Below, piece by piece: positions 32,358 through 44,537 of a stretch of 64,000 bases of DNA. Within the stretch, counting starts at the first letter, position 1. Each line of letters begins with the position of its first letter. The stretch covers positions 434,001 through 498,000 of the forward strand of contig JAAROD010000087.1 of assembly GCA_012274445.1 (NCBI GenBank), read 5' to 3'. The DNA comes from Sclerotiophoma versabilis (taxonomy: Eukaryota > Ascomycota > Dothideomycetes > Pleosporales > Didymellaceae). Both the position numbers and the translations under genes were made by a program. The notes below the pieces were generated by a model. The model was not told the DNA's origin and did no database searches. It saw nothing but the letters and a program-made list of their open reading frames with translations.

Positions 32358-35164
32358 GTTGAAAGAGGGGACGGCTCCGGCGAGCCAAAAAGATCAAAAG
32401 AGTGAATGAATGTGAGTACCTGACGAAATCGGATCCGTCCACGGGCAGGATATCGAGTGTTATAAATGCATCCTATAGCTCAATGCGCTCTTAATTATCG
32501 TCCACAGTCCCTGACCAAGCGCACACCCAGTACCTCAGCCCGAAGAACTCATCGTGGCCCTATATCGGACCAACTCTGACAAGGTCCAGATAGATTTGGC
32601 CGCGATGAAGCCCCGTACAGCGAATGGAGGATCTGCAACGAACTCCAGGTTATGCGGAATAGCCTTATTAACCCTGTAGTTGATGCGACTCTTCAACTGA
32701 TGTGCCTGCGGTTCGGGTTCGGTTTGCGGGTCCAAGCTTTCTGGTTGTTTCGAATGATGGGAATGGTTATCCGCAATACCAGCCGGACTGTGGCCAACCC
32801 ACGCGGACGTTAGAAGTATACTTCAGCTTCGTCACAAAGGCGCAAACTCCTATACTTCCAACGGCCTGTCTCTGGTATGTTCTTCTTGCTCTGCTGTAGT
32901 AAACATATTAAAACATCTACTTACTATTTCGTACGCACTGCAAGCGCTTTGTTGCATTTTGGCATATTTCGGCTCCAGATCACGGGGTCCGGCTAGTAAC
33001 CGCAAACAATGATATTCGGGCCTATGTTGAGCCCACGTTTCAACCAAATTACCGCTCATACTATGGTACCCGGCGTAATTACAGTAGGTGGAGATGGCTT
33101 AATAGGGGTGCTGCTTGGATGACGCGGAATGGCTCTACTGACCAATTTACACTGAATCCAGCCTAGTCATATATGTAATATAATGCTTCTACGTGTTGTC
33201 ACCACGGTTTATATAGCTATAATGATGACAAAGCTAGGCTTTATCTACCCGAATAATACAGCCGAGTGTCCCTGCTTCGAAGCTCCACCTACAACCCAAC
33301 ACCAATATTCGGTCCTCAGCCATCTTGCGGAAACGCGCGGAAGTTGTGATCGAAGCTAACAACAGCCTCAAGGCGAAAGCCGTTCATGATTTTGGCTTGA
33401 TGATCTAGATAAGGACCGGCCGAACGCTACCCACTCCCAAACTTCATCTTCCAAGGTGAATTTGCCACGTCATCGCCAAAGGATCCTGCTTCGACAGGCG
33501 TTGTTTGAGATTAAAATACGTGAAGCTGGGAGACGTGACAAGGCATGCTCATCTGAATTGGTAGCTTTCTGTGGGTTCAGACAATGATTTGACTCACAAT
33601 AAATCTTCGAAAAGAGCACCGACTTCCTCGCATGGCGTCGCCATGTCCATGCCCTTTGAAGTGTAATTAGATACATGCCTCAATGCCCGAAGCGTTGAGG
33701 TATTGGTATTGGCCACAGGGATAAAGCAGCTAGTCGCCCTGATTGACGCCCGTATAGTGAATCAGACTGAGATGTCAAAGACGCATCCCTCGAAACCTTC
33801 TGTTGCCAATCCGGGAGAAATGTCTGAAACTCCCACCAGGCCAGGTGTCAGCTGCGAAGTCGCGAAGAGGTAAGCGTCTCCTTCAACCCATATTTGATGC
33901 TCGTATAGGCAGCAGCAGCGATATCGGAAGAGGTCAAAATTGCTAGATTTTCAATCAAGTGGCATTGCAGGCCCACAGCCCGATCAACCTTAGGGATGAA
34001 TTGCTGTGCGAACAGGATGAGGCGGCGCACGTTTTTAGACCCTTTTTATACAAGAAAGGTCTTCAAAAATTGTGGTTATTCTAAGACATTCAAGAGAAAG
34101 ACGTTCCCACCTGCCGCCGTTGCCCATGTCAAGAACTCCCCCCAGTTACGAAACATATAACATCAACTAGTCATCATCTTCCACATTCGAAAAGTGACTT
34201 ATTGAAATTATTATGTCCAATTACCAGTGCATACTGCCCTTCCGATCTCAATGGTGCAATGGAGACGCCTGACTTGATTTTGACTCTGCATGATAGCAAT
34301 TGGCATAACCTCATCGAGATGGTCTTTGGACAGAACCCTGACCATGTCAAAAGTCTTTGATAGTCAAGGCCAGGAGTTACCGAATAGAACGCAGAGTGGA
34401 TTCTGAGTAGCGACTGGATAATCACTCACGTATTCTGCGATATTTGGGTTGCAGTCACTTCGACTGTGTAGTAGCCGCTCAGCTGAAAACGCCGTAACTC
34501 CAGGATTGCACACACTACGTTCCGAGATAGCCTGTCTGTTTTAAATAAAAGTTACGTGAGATACTTGAGACGTGCATCTGGGCTGCTGGTGACGCTGCAT
34601 ATTAAGCTCTCAATACGACTTTGATCTCACATATCAATCACTACTTTTCTGTAGAGCAGAGGAAGACCGAGAGCTTCAAGTTGTCTCGAAGTCGAGTATA
34701 GTACTTTCAGCTGCAATGAGGAAATGATCTAGTTCATGTATCAATGGCGTTCAGACGCGCATGTCTGCTTGTTCTTACATGTCCGAGGATCAATAGCCAA
34801 ATATTAACGTCGAGCACCACGGAGCTATGCGATTTCCAGATGCTAGCCATGGTGAGATGTGACCCCAGATAAGGAAGCCAACTACACGAGGGTATTGCAA
34901 AGTTGGTGAAGTGGAAGAACTCGTAAGTAGACATATGTACAGTTGAAGGCGGGGAAGATAGAGATGTCGCTCCAACCACTTTGACGCAGTATCACAGGAC
35001 TTTGAGCGAAGAATCTTGGGACATGAAGCATATCATAACACGAATGCCTATAATGGTACTATTAAAAAGGGTATCGAGAGCGACCGTCATTTGCCTGTTA
35101 CCTCGTAAATCATTCCTTCCACTTCACATAACCTCACCGACCTCTCAGTCTCCAATGTTGAAGC
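32358..35164. other. Longest gene-free stretch, 2.8 kb
   Basis: Chitinase promoter side, then AT-richer sequence (for example 33160-33260 and 34540-34800) with only short random ORFs on both strands. I searched by eye for transposase or polymerase motifs, terminal repeats and tRNA T-loops and found none. It could be a decayed repeat, but nothing shows this directly. Confidence 0.45.
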
Positions 35165-36454
35165 TCAAACAATCGCCTCGGGGTTCTCAACCCTCCGCCT
35201 CGCTGTACCCACTCCAGCAACGCCCTTTGACTGGTCCGCACCCAACCATGGCTTCAGCGCCTCAGACAGCACAGTCTGCCTGACAAAGTACAGTATTTGT
35301 CCCAAAATGATCAGGACAAACGCGATAGGGTACATCCAATGGATGCTAAGCCCCAGAACCTTGACACCAATTGCAACGCCCCAGAAGCTCCCCGTCAACA
35401 GCGAGATATTGAAGAACGCTGCGCTGGAAAGCCTGAACAGAACCGGCGCCAAAGAATAGAATAGTGACAGAATGAAAGTGTAGCCGGTTAGGTAGCCCCC
35501 AACCCTCGAATTCCAGGTTGCGTTGCGGAAAGACGTGCGGTCAAAGATACCGGCCTGAGTACCGTTGATGAACATACCCCAGAATGCAAGCTGGCCTACA
35601 ACTTCGTACAGTGGTCTCTCACTGACGAGAAACTCTTCGAAAACGTTGCTGAGCCCGTAGAACGTCGCGCCGAGAAGAGCAAACAAATCACCCTTGACTT
35701 CATCAGAAGCGCCGAACGAGTTGCTGCCCGTGATCTGGTCGGAGCCGAAGATAACGCCCAGACCACCAATGCAAAACAGAATACCGGCGATCTGAGTGTA
35801 ATGGTACCTGACTTTTAAGAAGAAGAAGGATATCACCACAACAATGACGATAGCCCAGAAGTTGATGAGCTGGGCGGACAAGATAGTGGTGTAGCGGTAG
35901 GCAAGGACGACGAAGTAGTTGCCCTCGACGTCGAAGAACGCCAAGATAAAGAAGCGCCAGCCGTCAAAGATGATCAGACGCACCCAGCGCTTGAAGCCGT
36001 ATTTGTAGATGGTGTATGTCGTGTAGATGAGGTTGAGAAGGACGTAGTTGAAGAAGGACTGGAAGGCGGGAATGGAGGTGCCTTCGTTGGCTAGGAGAGA
36101 GGAGAGCGTGTTGGTGCTGGTTATGCAGATAGCCAGAACTGAGAGTAGATATTAGCGTTGCGGTTCTGGTAGTACGGTGGAGAAAGGAGTCGCACCTTGT
36201 CCGAGGAGCAGAGTCAGCCAGAACTGTTTAGTCTTGAGATACTGGAACCAGCGGCCCTTGCTCTGCGCGTCTCGCTCAAGGACTTCGTTGCCCGTTCCTG
36301 TAGCGTGAAGAGGTGCGCCGGTACGCTCATTTTCAGAGCTTGTGGTGGCCTCTGAGCCTTTGGGATGGACAGTCTGGGTGACTACTGGCGCAGTACGGAT
36401 ATCTTCGCCCTTCCCAAAGAAACCGTCGGCGACGTGAGACTGCGGTTGGGCCAT
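35165..36454 (-). CDS. SLC35F1/F2/F6-type transporter (DUF914)
   Basis: Membrane protein of the drug/metabolite transporter superfamily related to nucleotide-sugar and thiamine-type carriers; the substrate is unknown. Exons 36454-36196 and 36138-35165 join across a 57-bp intron (GTGCGA to CTCAG) to give 410 residues. The first 75 residues are polar; about ten membrane helices follow, including QFWLTLLLGQVLAICITSTN across the splice. Family motifs are FFDVEGNYFVVLAYRYT, QLINFWAIVIVVVISFF and DLFALLGATFYGLSNVFEEF. The C-terminal tail after LSEALKP is cytosolic. Fungal homologues are often annotated only as DUF914 or solute carrier family 35. No signal peptide. Confidence 0.88.
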
Positions 36455-37410
36455 TTCGACGTTTCTTTCGTAACTCTATATGCGGAACGCGCAAAGCTCA
36501 AGATCGAAGGTAAAGAATGGAGCTTTTAGATCGCGACGTGAGCGCAAAACTCCAGAAGTCGCTCACGGTCCTACACGCTCAGTTGGCAGGTGAGGAGGAA
36601 GTAAGGAACCAAGAAGCCATGTGCTTCGCGGGGTCCGCCACATTTTATGCGCCATCTGCAGCTGGGCACCACGAGCAAAAAATGCTGGCTGGCCGACCTG
36701 GATTTGCGTCTGTCGATCTCCACATAGGCGCGGTTAGTCTCCGAAGCTTGCCCATAGCCGGCAACGTGCGAGCGGTGGAGCCGTGCTCTGGATGCTGGCT
36801 AGGCTAGGCGAGTCCCGAGATACTCCTTAGCGTCTGCGCATGGTGTGAGAGGGCTGCATTACAATTGTTTGATTTGGCAGTTTGAACGTCGTGGTGGTGA
36901 TGATAAGCAGAGAGGGGCAGTCCATCAGTCGACAGGGCGTCAAGACCTGAGCATGTGCTTATGAGGAAAGACAGGTTGATCAAGACCTCGAACAAAAAGT
37001 AACACGTTGGACCATCAAGTTCTCGACATGCAGAAAATGTTATGTACATGCAGCGATGTGCGCCATTAGGCCCAGGAGCCAGGTACGAGGAGCCGAACGA
37101 CGAGCGGGGCGCGCAAGCAAGCACCGGCACAGATCGTGGCAGCAGGTGGAGCCGTGGAATGCTTCAGCAACAGCTTTTCTATAGGTGGACTACGGTAGGG
37201 ACAGTAATGCCACTAGCTAGCCCGTCATCTTGACACCACGAAACCAAACAGGAGTAGAGTCGTCCATACGCCGTCCAAACAATAACAGAAAGACATTGAC
37301 CCCAATCACTACCTGGAGAACACAGCTCTTTCGAGCTATGAACCTCAGGACAATCAACACCAAACCTTGCAGGTGCTGGAACAGCGCCCTTCGTCTGGGG
37401 TGTCAGCGTC
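36455..37410. other. Intergenic region, 956 bp
   Basis: Promoter of the SLC35F-like gene and 3' flank of eIF5. ORFs of about 90-108 codons on both strands overlap and look random. Confidence 0.5.
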
Positions 37411-38652
37411 CTACTCCGAATCTTCCTCGTCGCTGTCCTCCTGGCAGAGCCACTCGTAGAACTGTTCAGCAGACTTGCGTACAGTCTTGCTGACCTTAAG
37501 ATCAACATACTTCTTGCTAGCCTTCTTGCACCACGGCTTGAAAACCTCCTCGGTGACAAGATCGTTGTTATAGATCTGGATACAGATGGCTGAGACCTGA
37601 GGGATGAGCTCGGGCTTGTCGTTACCGACAAAGCGCTCGATACCACCGAGGAAAGCCTTTTCGTGCTTCTCAGAAGTAATCAGCTTCTGCAGCATAGGAG
37701 CGCGAGCCTCGATCTGCTTGACGATCTTCTCGCTGAAGAGGGTCTGAGGAATGACGGTCAGAGTGCGATGCTTTGTCTCGATGCCAAGCTCCTTAGCCTT
37801 TAGGTAAATCTCGACGCTGTCAAGCTTGTCGACGCCACCCTTCTCCTTAGCGGTGTCGATAATCCACTTGCCAAAGACGTCGTACTCAGAAGCCTCAGCG
37901 TCCTCTTCGCCCTCAATAACAAGAGCACGCTTGAGATCCTCGGGAAGGTCCTGAGCACGAGCCTTGATGGCAGCCTCAGAGGTGTCAATGTGCCACTCAA
38001 CCTCCTTGGCTTCGTCGATGTTTTCAGCACCCTCCTGGATCTGCTTGGTAAGCTCGTCGTCGCTGCCAGCTTCGATCTCCAGTTCGCCGTTGTCATCGTC
38101 CTCAGCACTATCTCCAGGACTACCACCATTCTGGGAAACCTCCTCGCCCCTGGCCTCGGCCTCCTTGCGAGCGCGGCGCTCAGCCTTCTTGGTGGACTTG
38201 TCCTTCTTACCCTTTTTGGGCTCGTTCTTCACAATGAAGGCAGACAGCTTGAGGCGAGGGTCCACTTCAGAGATCTTACCACAAGCCTTGCAGTCGAGCG
38301 TGATATTGCCATCCTTGATGTTGACCTCGGTCTCGGGGTTCTTGCACTTCTTGCAGAGAACAAACTTGGAAATGAAGCCATCGAGGTAGTCCTGAAGCTT
38401 GCTGGCGTCGTGGGCACCGTTGATAATCCAGCGGTCATCGTTGGGGCTGGTGTTGGTCTGAGCACCGAGCTCGAAACCGAAGTACTTGATGACATGAGCT
38501 GGGGGGCGGGCCAGAGAGTTGGCAACACTGGTCAGGTTGACGATGACAGTCTTGATGCCGTTACCCTTGCCTTCGATCTTGGACTGGAGGCGCTCCATCT
38601 TGTAGCGGTAGAAGGGATCGGTGACATCGCGGCGAATGTTGACGGTAGCCAT
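37411..38652 (-). CDS. TIF5: Translation initiation factor eIF5
   Basis: GTPase-activating protein for eIF2 in the 43S preinitiation complex. A single exon encodes 413 residues, near yeast eIF5 (405). The N-terminal domain starts MATVNIRRDVTDPFYRYKM; R15-region Arg supplies GAP activity in the family. The zinc ribbon has C100, C103, C121 and C124. A Lys-rich then acidic linker (about 145-215) leads to the W2/HEAT domain (about 250-410), with FGKWIIDTAKEKG and the terminal aromatic/acidic box FYEWLCQEDSDEEDSE that binds eIF2beta and eIF3. The coding strand has low intron content and strong codon regularity, fitting high expression. Confidence 0.96.
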   Translation of the reverse strand: MATVNIRRDVTDPFYRYKMERLQSKIEGKGNGIKTVIVNLTSVANSLARPPAHVIKYFGFELGAQTNTSPNDDRWIINGAHDASKLQDYLDGFISKFVLCKKCKNPETEVNIKDGNITLDCKACGKISEVDPRLKLSAFIVKNEPKKGKKDKSTKKAERRARKEAEARGEEVSQNGGSPGDSAEDDDNGELEIEAGSDDELTKQIQEGAENIDEAKEVEWHIDTSEAAIKARAQDLPEDLKRALVIEGEEDAEASEYDVFGKWIIDTAKEKGGVDKLDSVEIYLKAKELGIETKHRTLTVIPQTLFSEKIVKQIEARAPMLQKLITSEKHEKAFLGGIERFVGNDKPELIPQVSAICIQIYNNDLVTEEVFKPWCKKASKKYVDLKVSKTVRKSAEQFYEWLCQEDSDEEDSE

Positions 38653-39812
38653 GGTTGCGGTGGTGAGACGTGTGTGGGATTGTTACTGGAAGTAGGACGA
38701 GTGGGTGGGGATCAGATCTGGAAGGCGTATGAAGGCTGTAAAAGACATGCAATAGCTGTCTTCAGTGTGTACGTTGTTTTTGTGTGACTCGAGGTCAGGC
38801 AGGCACAATGTTAACCGTTGGTGGAATGGTGGAGACTGCGCGGTATCCGCATACAGCGAGAATGGTGCAGTTTGGGGGGAGGTTCGACTCGGAAGGCGTG
38901 GATTTGGCGCGAATACATATACCGCAGTTGTCGTTGTCGACTCTGTGGTGGTGAGGGGTTGCTTCTGCGGTGCCTACAGGCAAATGTGGCGGTTCAGCGG
39001 AGTCGCGGGCGTGCGACTTATAGGGCGGATTTGTGGGTGCTTTGTGTGCTGTTTCCAGTGATGGACACTGGGTAGGGCGGGTTTGCCTGACGGGTTTGCG
39101 CTGGGCGAGGGTGTGAGTGTGTGCGGGCTTGGAGGAGTCGAGGGCAAGTTTTTAAAGGCGATGGTGGAGAAGCATCCGTGGGCTCTAGCGCAGACGCCAA
39201 ACCCCGGCCAATTGCAGGGCCAACCGCGCAACACCCAAGCAACGAGCGATGCACAACACGTGTATCACATACAACCGTTCATCAAGCTGCAATCGGTGCC
39301 TGACCACTACGTAGCGTTGCTTTTCTTCTGCTTGTGAAGATGTACTCCTATGCACGGCATCCCATGTAAGACACAAACAGTCCAGTTTGCGTGCCGCCGA
39401 TCGCAAAGAAAATTCTCAATCAACTCCAAACGCCTGCCTAGAACATCATGACTGTTTCAGGAGGATCACAGCCCGCTGCCAACGTGGCCGATTGTTACAG
39501 ATTGCCGCTGCGGTGGCCAGCCTTGTCCAGTGTATCCTCGTGAACCTTGCGAACCTTGCAGCAACAACCAGCTTGTCGAACTTAGACACCAAAAATCAAT
39601 ATCTTCTGATCGGTGCTTGTATTCGGGCGCGACAGGCTTTTTTTTTTTTTTTTGGAATATTGCTTGAGACCAAGGAATCGAAATGTTGGCTTTTATCGCC
39701 GCCGGTGTGGGGTAGGCTGTCCCGCTGCAAAGTCAACGTCACTCCACACATTCATCTCCAAGAATAAGACAGATATCAGGCTCAGCGACAGAACAATCGG
39801 AGAATTGCAAAG
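38653..39812. other. Divergent upstream region of TIF5 and THI6, 1.16 kb
   Basis: Holds both promoters. The part next to TIF5 (38660-39060) is GT-rich; a T16 run lies at 39638-39653. ORFs of 60-126 codons here overlap each other and are not supported. Confidence 0.45.
39638..39653 (+). repeat. Homopolymer run of 16 T
   Basis: Sixteen T bases, 160 bp upstream of THI6. Poly(dT) tracts often exclude nucleosomes in fungal promoters; that role is inferred. Confidence 0.85.
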
Positions 39813-41541
39813 ATGACCAGCCAAGTTGATTACTCGTTATATCTTGTGACTGATTCAACAGAGGCCATCCTGGGCTCGCGAGATCTTGTCGAGATTGTCG
39901 AGCAAGCCTTGCAAGGAGGTCGGTTACACTTTCCTCTTTCTATCTACACCATGATCATCACTACGTTCTGAAGATCGTCAATTAACATCTTCAGGTGTCA
40001 CAATTGTGCAGTACAGAGACAAGACTAGCGACACCGGCGTCCTCATCTCAACGGCCAAGAGGCTGCATGAGAAGTGCAAGCAGCACAGCATCCCTCTCCT
40101 CATCAATGACAGAGTCGATGTTGCCCTCGCTGTAGGCTGTGAAGGCGTTCACCTTGGCCAAGATGACATGAGCATCGTCGAAGCACGCCGTATCCTAGGG
40201 AATGATAGGATCATTGGAGCCACGGTTTCCTCCGTCGAGGAAGCCAGGATAGCGGTGGAGCGAGGCGCAGACTACCTAGGAATTGGTACACTATACGCTA
40301 CCCAAACCAAGAAGAACACGAAGGAAATCATTGGTGTAAACGGCATCAGGAAGATTTTGGGCTACCTCGATCAAGCCGGCGGAAAGAGCAAAGACGCGAA
40401 AACAGTATGCATCGGTGGAGTCAATGCCTCCAACGTCCAGCGCGTCATCCATCAACTCTACGCCCCCCGCTCTAGCTCCTCAAAGCCCAAAACCATCGAC
40501 GGTGTCGCCATTGTATCTGCCATCGTCGGCGCCAAAGATCCCAAAGCAGCATCGTCCCACCTGCAGCAGCTTATCAAATCTTCTCCGCCTTTCTCCAAAT
40601 CGACCGACCCCGTCTTTTGGCTTGAGAATAACGAAGATGAGATTAAGTCCCTTATTTCTAACGCCGACAAAGCTACCGCTGCAGTCCACTCGAAGAGTCC
40701 CTTGAGCCACAACATGACCAACCTCGTAGTACAAAATTTTGCCGCAAACGTCGCTCTTGCCATCGGCGCATCCCCCATCATGGCCAACTACGGTGAAGAA
40801 GCGGCTGACCTCTCACGTCTCGGCGGTGCGCTTGTCGTAAACATGGGCACTGTAACGCCCGAAGGGCTTTTGAATTTCAAGAAAGCTATTACTGCGTACA
40901 ATGCTGCAGGCGGACCGATTGTGCTCGATCCTGTTGGGGCGGGCGCGACGAGTGTGCGGCGGCATGCGCTGGCACAACTCTTGGGAGCTGGGTATTTTGA
41001 TCTCATAAAGGGGAACGAGAGGGAGATTATGACTGTTGCGCGCGCTTCGGGGTTTACGCTCGACGACGCGAGCCAACAGCGGGGCGTTGATAGCGGAGAT
41101 TCGCTGTTTAGTCTCGAGCAGAGAGCGTATCTTGTTAGCAGGATTGCGCTGCGGGAGAGGAATGTTGTGCTTATGACGGGCGCGACGGACGTCATCAGTG
41201 ATGGTGTGCGGACGTACGCCATCAGCAACGGCGATGAATACTTGGGCAGAATTACGGGCAGTGGATGTACGCTGGGGACTACAGTGAGTGCGTATTTGGC
41301 TGCGTGGCCGCAGGATAAGCTGCATGCGGCTGTTGCGGGAATTTTGCACTATGAGATCGCGGCCGAGAATGCTGCGAGGAGGGAGGACGTTAAGGGTCCT
41401 GGGACGTTTGTGCCTGCATTCATCGATGAGCTGTTTGCCAGGGGTGGGCTGGTCAGTAAGGAGAAAGAGAGTTGGGGCAAGGATGCAAAGGTTGAGTGTC
41501 TGAAAAATATTCCTGATGCTGGGTTGTTGCAGGATGCCTAA
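39813..41541 (+). CDS. THI6: Bifunctional thiamine phosphate synthase / hydroxyethylthiazole kinase
   Basis: Fused enzyme that phosphorylates hydroxyethylthiazole and joins it to the pyrimidine pyrophosphate to make thiamine phosphate. Exons 39813-39918 and 39995-41541 around a 76-bp intron give 550 residues. The N-terminal ThiE half has VDYSLYLVTDS, GGVTIVQYRDK (formed by the splice), LLINDRVDVALAVG, GVHLGQDDM and YLGIGTLYATQTK. The C-terminal ThiM half (from about 225) has NFAANVALAIGASPIMA, NMGTVTPEGL, GPIVLDPVGAGATSVRR, LIKGNEREI and ITGSGCTLGTTVSAYLA with the catalytic Cys. Fusion order matches fungal Thi6. The intron does not look like a TPP riboswitch. The 3' end is 58 bp from the convergent reductase. 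Confidence 0.95.
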
Positions 41542-41599
41542 TCGTCAAAAGCGCTGTATTGCAATACATGTTGTCGATTCCAGCCGCCAGATCCATCCC

Positions 41600-42928
41600 T
41601 TATCCATCGACATTGATCTTCATACCAAAGTCATTGAGAGTGTCCACATATTGCTCACCCAGTGTAGCAGGTGTTAGAATGCCGCCTCCCAACCTGCCCG
41701 CCTCCGTCTCCTCAAGTCTGCCCCTCAAGATGACGTTCGCGGCAGCGGCCAAGGTAATGGCCGTAGCTACATATCCACCATGGGCGCAGTCCAACTTCGC
41801 CGTGACCTTCTGGCCACTTCCTTCCGCAACACCCACACCACGGTAGGACATAAAGTCGTTCTTCATACTCTCCCTTGTGGGACCCTCACCAGGTGCAGGG
41901 ACTAAGAACCTCTTGAAAAGAGGTGCAAGGACCCAGCGAGTAGGTGGCAACGCAAGAAACAGTTCTACAAGGCCCAAAGCAACCTTGACAACAAGACCTT
42001 GAACAAGAGACTTGGCATGCATATACTCGTTGAAGCGGAAACGCGGCCCATATCCGTACAAACCAGCGGAGCGGTGCACAATGCAAGTGTCGACGCTAGC
42101 CATGAGACCAACAGTCTGCAGACCACCGAGCTCAGCAACGTTAGGTAGGCCAAGCAGCCCTCCATTGGGGCTGTCAGCGGGCTTGTCCAACTGCTTGTCA
42201 AACTTCTTTGGACTGAGAGAGTACGGATGCATAGATTTGGCCAGGTGTCCGAGGGAGTAATTGTTAAACAGCTCCAGCATGGTCAGAATAGTCCCGCCGC
42301 TGATTCCGGATTTGAAGTCGTAGAGGGTCATGATGACCCTTTCACAGTCTGCTGTAAAGTTTTTGCGCACTGCGCGAGCAAGCACGTAGGCCATGATGTC
42401 GGCGGGTACAGAGTCGAGACCTGCTTCGGGGATGATAATACTCTTGTTGGATTTTGCGAGTGCATCATACTTGGCGATCATGTCATAGATCCATGGTACC
42501 TCCCCAGTAGAATCCAGGTAATGTGTGCCATTGGCGGCGCAGGCTGCAAGAACGGGCTCGCCATAGTGCATAAATGGACCGACGGTCGTGATGAGGAGCT
42601 TTGTCTTCTTGACAAGAGTGGTGAGCTGGTTTGGCTCCAGTTCGCATGTCTCTACTTCTGGCAGCTTGCGACTTGGATTGAGCTGCTTTAGCTCGTCGAT
42701 GACACCCTGCAGCTTCTTCGCATTACGTCCAGCAATTGCCCACTTCAAGTCTTCAGGCAGGTGTGTGCTGATCCATTCTGCGACCAGTTTTCCTGTGTAG
42801 CCGGTAGCGCCGAGCAAAATGAGCTCATATTGGCGGTTGTTTTGTATTTGAGCCATATCGTCTTCGATTGTCTTCGAGTCAAAGGAGTACTGCGCGGCCA
42901 GGTGTGGTTTGACGAAGAGGTGGGACAT
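41600..42928 (-). CDS. Saccharopine dehydrogenase-like oxidoreductase
   Basis: Member of the SCCPDH-type family, related to lysine-pathway saccharopine dehydrogenase and trans-acting enoyl reductases; the substrate is unknown. A single exon encodes 442 residues. The Rossmann start YELILLGATGYTGKLVAEW is followed by AIAGRNAKKL and LLITTVGPFMHYGEPVLAAC. Then come HYLDSTGEVPW and IIPEAGLDSVPADI, all family signatures. A hydrophobic stretch (about 320-350) may bind the membrane or lipid droplets, as in animal SCCPDH. The first 24 residues look atypical; the ATG at 42856 (MAQIQNNRQYEL) may be the real start, giving 418 residues. Convergent with THI6. Confidence 0.88.
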   Translation of the reverse strand: MSHLFVKPHLAAQYSFDSKTIEDDMAQIQNNRQYELILLGATGYTGKLVAEWISTHLPEDLKWAIAGRNAKKLQGVIDELKQLNPSRKLPEVETCELEPNQLTTLVKKTKLLITTVGPFMHYGEPVLAACAANGTHYLDSTGEVPWIYDMIAKYDALAKSNKSIIIPEAGLDSVPADIMAYVLARAVRKNFTADCERVIMTLYDFKSGISGGTILTMLELFNNYSLGHLAKSMHPYSLSPKKFDKQLDKPADSPNGGLLGLPNVAELGGLQTVGLMASVDTCIVHRSAGLYGYGPRFRFNEYMHAKSLVQGLVVKVALGLVELFLALPPTRWVLAPLFKRFLVPAPGEGPTRESMKNDFMSYRGVGVAEGSGQKVTAKLDCAHGGYVATAITLAAAANVILRGRLEETEAGRLGGGILTPATLGEQYVDTLNDFGMKINVDG

Positions 42929-44537
42929 TGGAGAGGTGAAAACGCTCCCTTACTTGCAATCTTCGAACGTCGGACGAAGTTCTACATGTGGGAAAGACCG
43001 ATGAAGTCATGGACCGAGGCAGGAGCCAAGCGCCCTAATCTAATGTGTACGCCGTAGGTTCTCATCCCATCACATGATAGAGTCGTTATCGTATACTGAT
43101 ATACAATAGCTCTATGGCATACTGAACGGCTCCTGTACTCACAAGATGAGTTGAGCGGAAGATGTGCTTGCACATATTGAGATGATCATTCCCGGCTATT
43201 GCCAGTGAGGTTAGCTTGCCAAGGCCAGCGCGAGAAAGAGCGCACAACGACAACAAGGACGCTGTTTCACCCTCACCACGAACATGGGTATCTAGCCAGC
43301 ACAGAACCACTTGTTTGCGCGACTGCAGTTTGCTTTCAAGGGCGGTCGGCGTAACTTTCTCCACGTCACGAAGGCTGGAGACCGTCGAGAGACGCTTGGA
43401 GGGGTCGAATGGTCTACTAATCATCTCCAGTGTCGCTGACAGTCTGTTGACTTGTAGCTCACAGCAGACGGCTTTCTCGGGGCGTGTCGGTATTCCAGTA
43501 GGGGCAACATCTGCCTGCCTCGAGCATGGTCCAATCATTCGCGCCGAACGCTAGCCATCCGGCGCTTACACAGCCGCGAAGCACTTAGATGTAGCAATAC
43601 AAGAACCATACCTTCGCGCACAAATACCTGAAGGGCTCCAGACCCACGAGTCGCACGACGAATGCGTATCGAGACTACCAGTGGTTTCCACCATCGGCCT
43701 TGCTTCGAACCGTATCGAACTGCCTCGAGCTTCTATCCACCCTGCCTATTCTGAGCACCGCGTGAAGTCCCGCCAGGCCGAGCAACGATGTTTGCCTATT
43801 AAATATGTTTCTTTTGAGCAGCGGATATTGGCGTTAGGTTCTTATAAGCTTGCTGGCAAGCGGTCGCTTGTGAGATTCAGATATCGTACGATTTGTCTCA
43901 CTGTCGAAGAATCGCCGCCCGCAAAACTTGCTGCCGTAGCAGTGAGGCCAGTCTGCGAGTGCAAACACCTTTATTTGTATCATTGCTCACGAGAGAGTAA
44001 TCGTACAAAGAACCAGCCGAGCACAACGTTTACAATCAATAGATCAGCACAGTTCCAGCGGTGTCAAGGAGCCGTCAAACCACGAAAGCAACGAACGAAC
44101 CTGAAACATGTTTGCATTCCAAGCATTCGCCCGGTGATTCTGACAAGTCATATGGCCCGTCCACTTAGAGTGCTGTGACACGTGGTAAGGTAAGTCTCAA
44201 GTCCGGCGGCTGATATGCTTCGACGGGTTGCGTCACCACAGGCACTGTATTTGGGCTAGGAGAGTTTTACGACTATAAAGGTACGCACTACTCCATTTCC
44301 ATAACTGCCTTAAAGATACGCGTCACGAGTTTCGCAGGGTTGCGCTACTGCCTGTGGTGTGTGGCTGATGCAGGGTGGGAAGGTCATTGAGAGCACCCAT
44401 GTCAGGCGCATTGGCCAAGAAGGCGCTAGCCGAACTACTTAAGCCCGCCCCTCCGTCTCTCGACCTTCCCCATCTTCAACTTATGAATCGCGTCGAACAA
44501 CCTTTCCTTTCTTCCGCTTCTTCAAATTCACAAAACA
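42929..44537. other. Intergenic region, 1.6 kb
   Basis: Divergent upstream region of the reductase and the RING/PHD gene. A 165-codon plus ORF (43681-44178) and a 150-codon minus ORF (43086-43538) are present; neither has a motif, splice partner or typical coding composition. A TATA-like actataaag lies at 44272-44280. Confidence 0.4.
44272..44280 (+). promoter_or_regulatory. TATA-like box of the RING/PHD gene
   Basis: The string actataaag sits about 260 bp upstream of the start codon at 44538. Composition and position only. Confidence 0.3.

Noticed and set aside
38000..38787. 265-codon plus ORF
   Set aside because: Antisense of eIF5; Leu/Gly/Val-rich reading is a by-product of the Glu/Lys/Asp codons on the real strand.
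39919..39994. Thiamine riboswitch in the THI6 intron
   Set aside because: The 76-bp intron is too short and lacks the conserved TPP aptamer blocks; fungal TPP switches are usual in NMT1/THI4-type genes.
43086..43538. 150-codon minus ORF
   Set aside because: No recognised feature and only weak coding look; left as unsupported, although a small orphan gene is possible.
43681..44178. 165-codon plus ORF between the reductase and the RING/PHD gene
   Set aside because: No motif, odd composition (many Cys, Arg, His), no splice partner; most likely chance.
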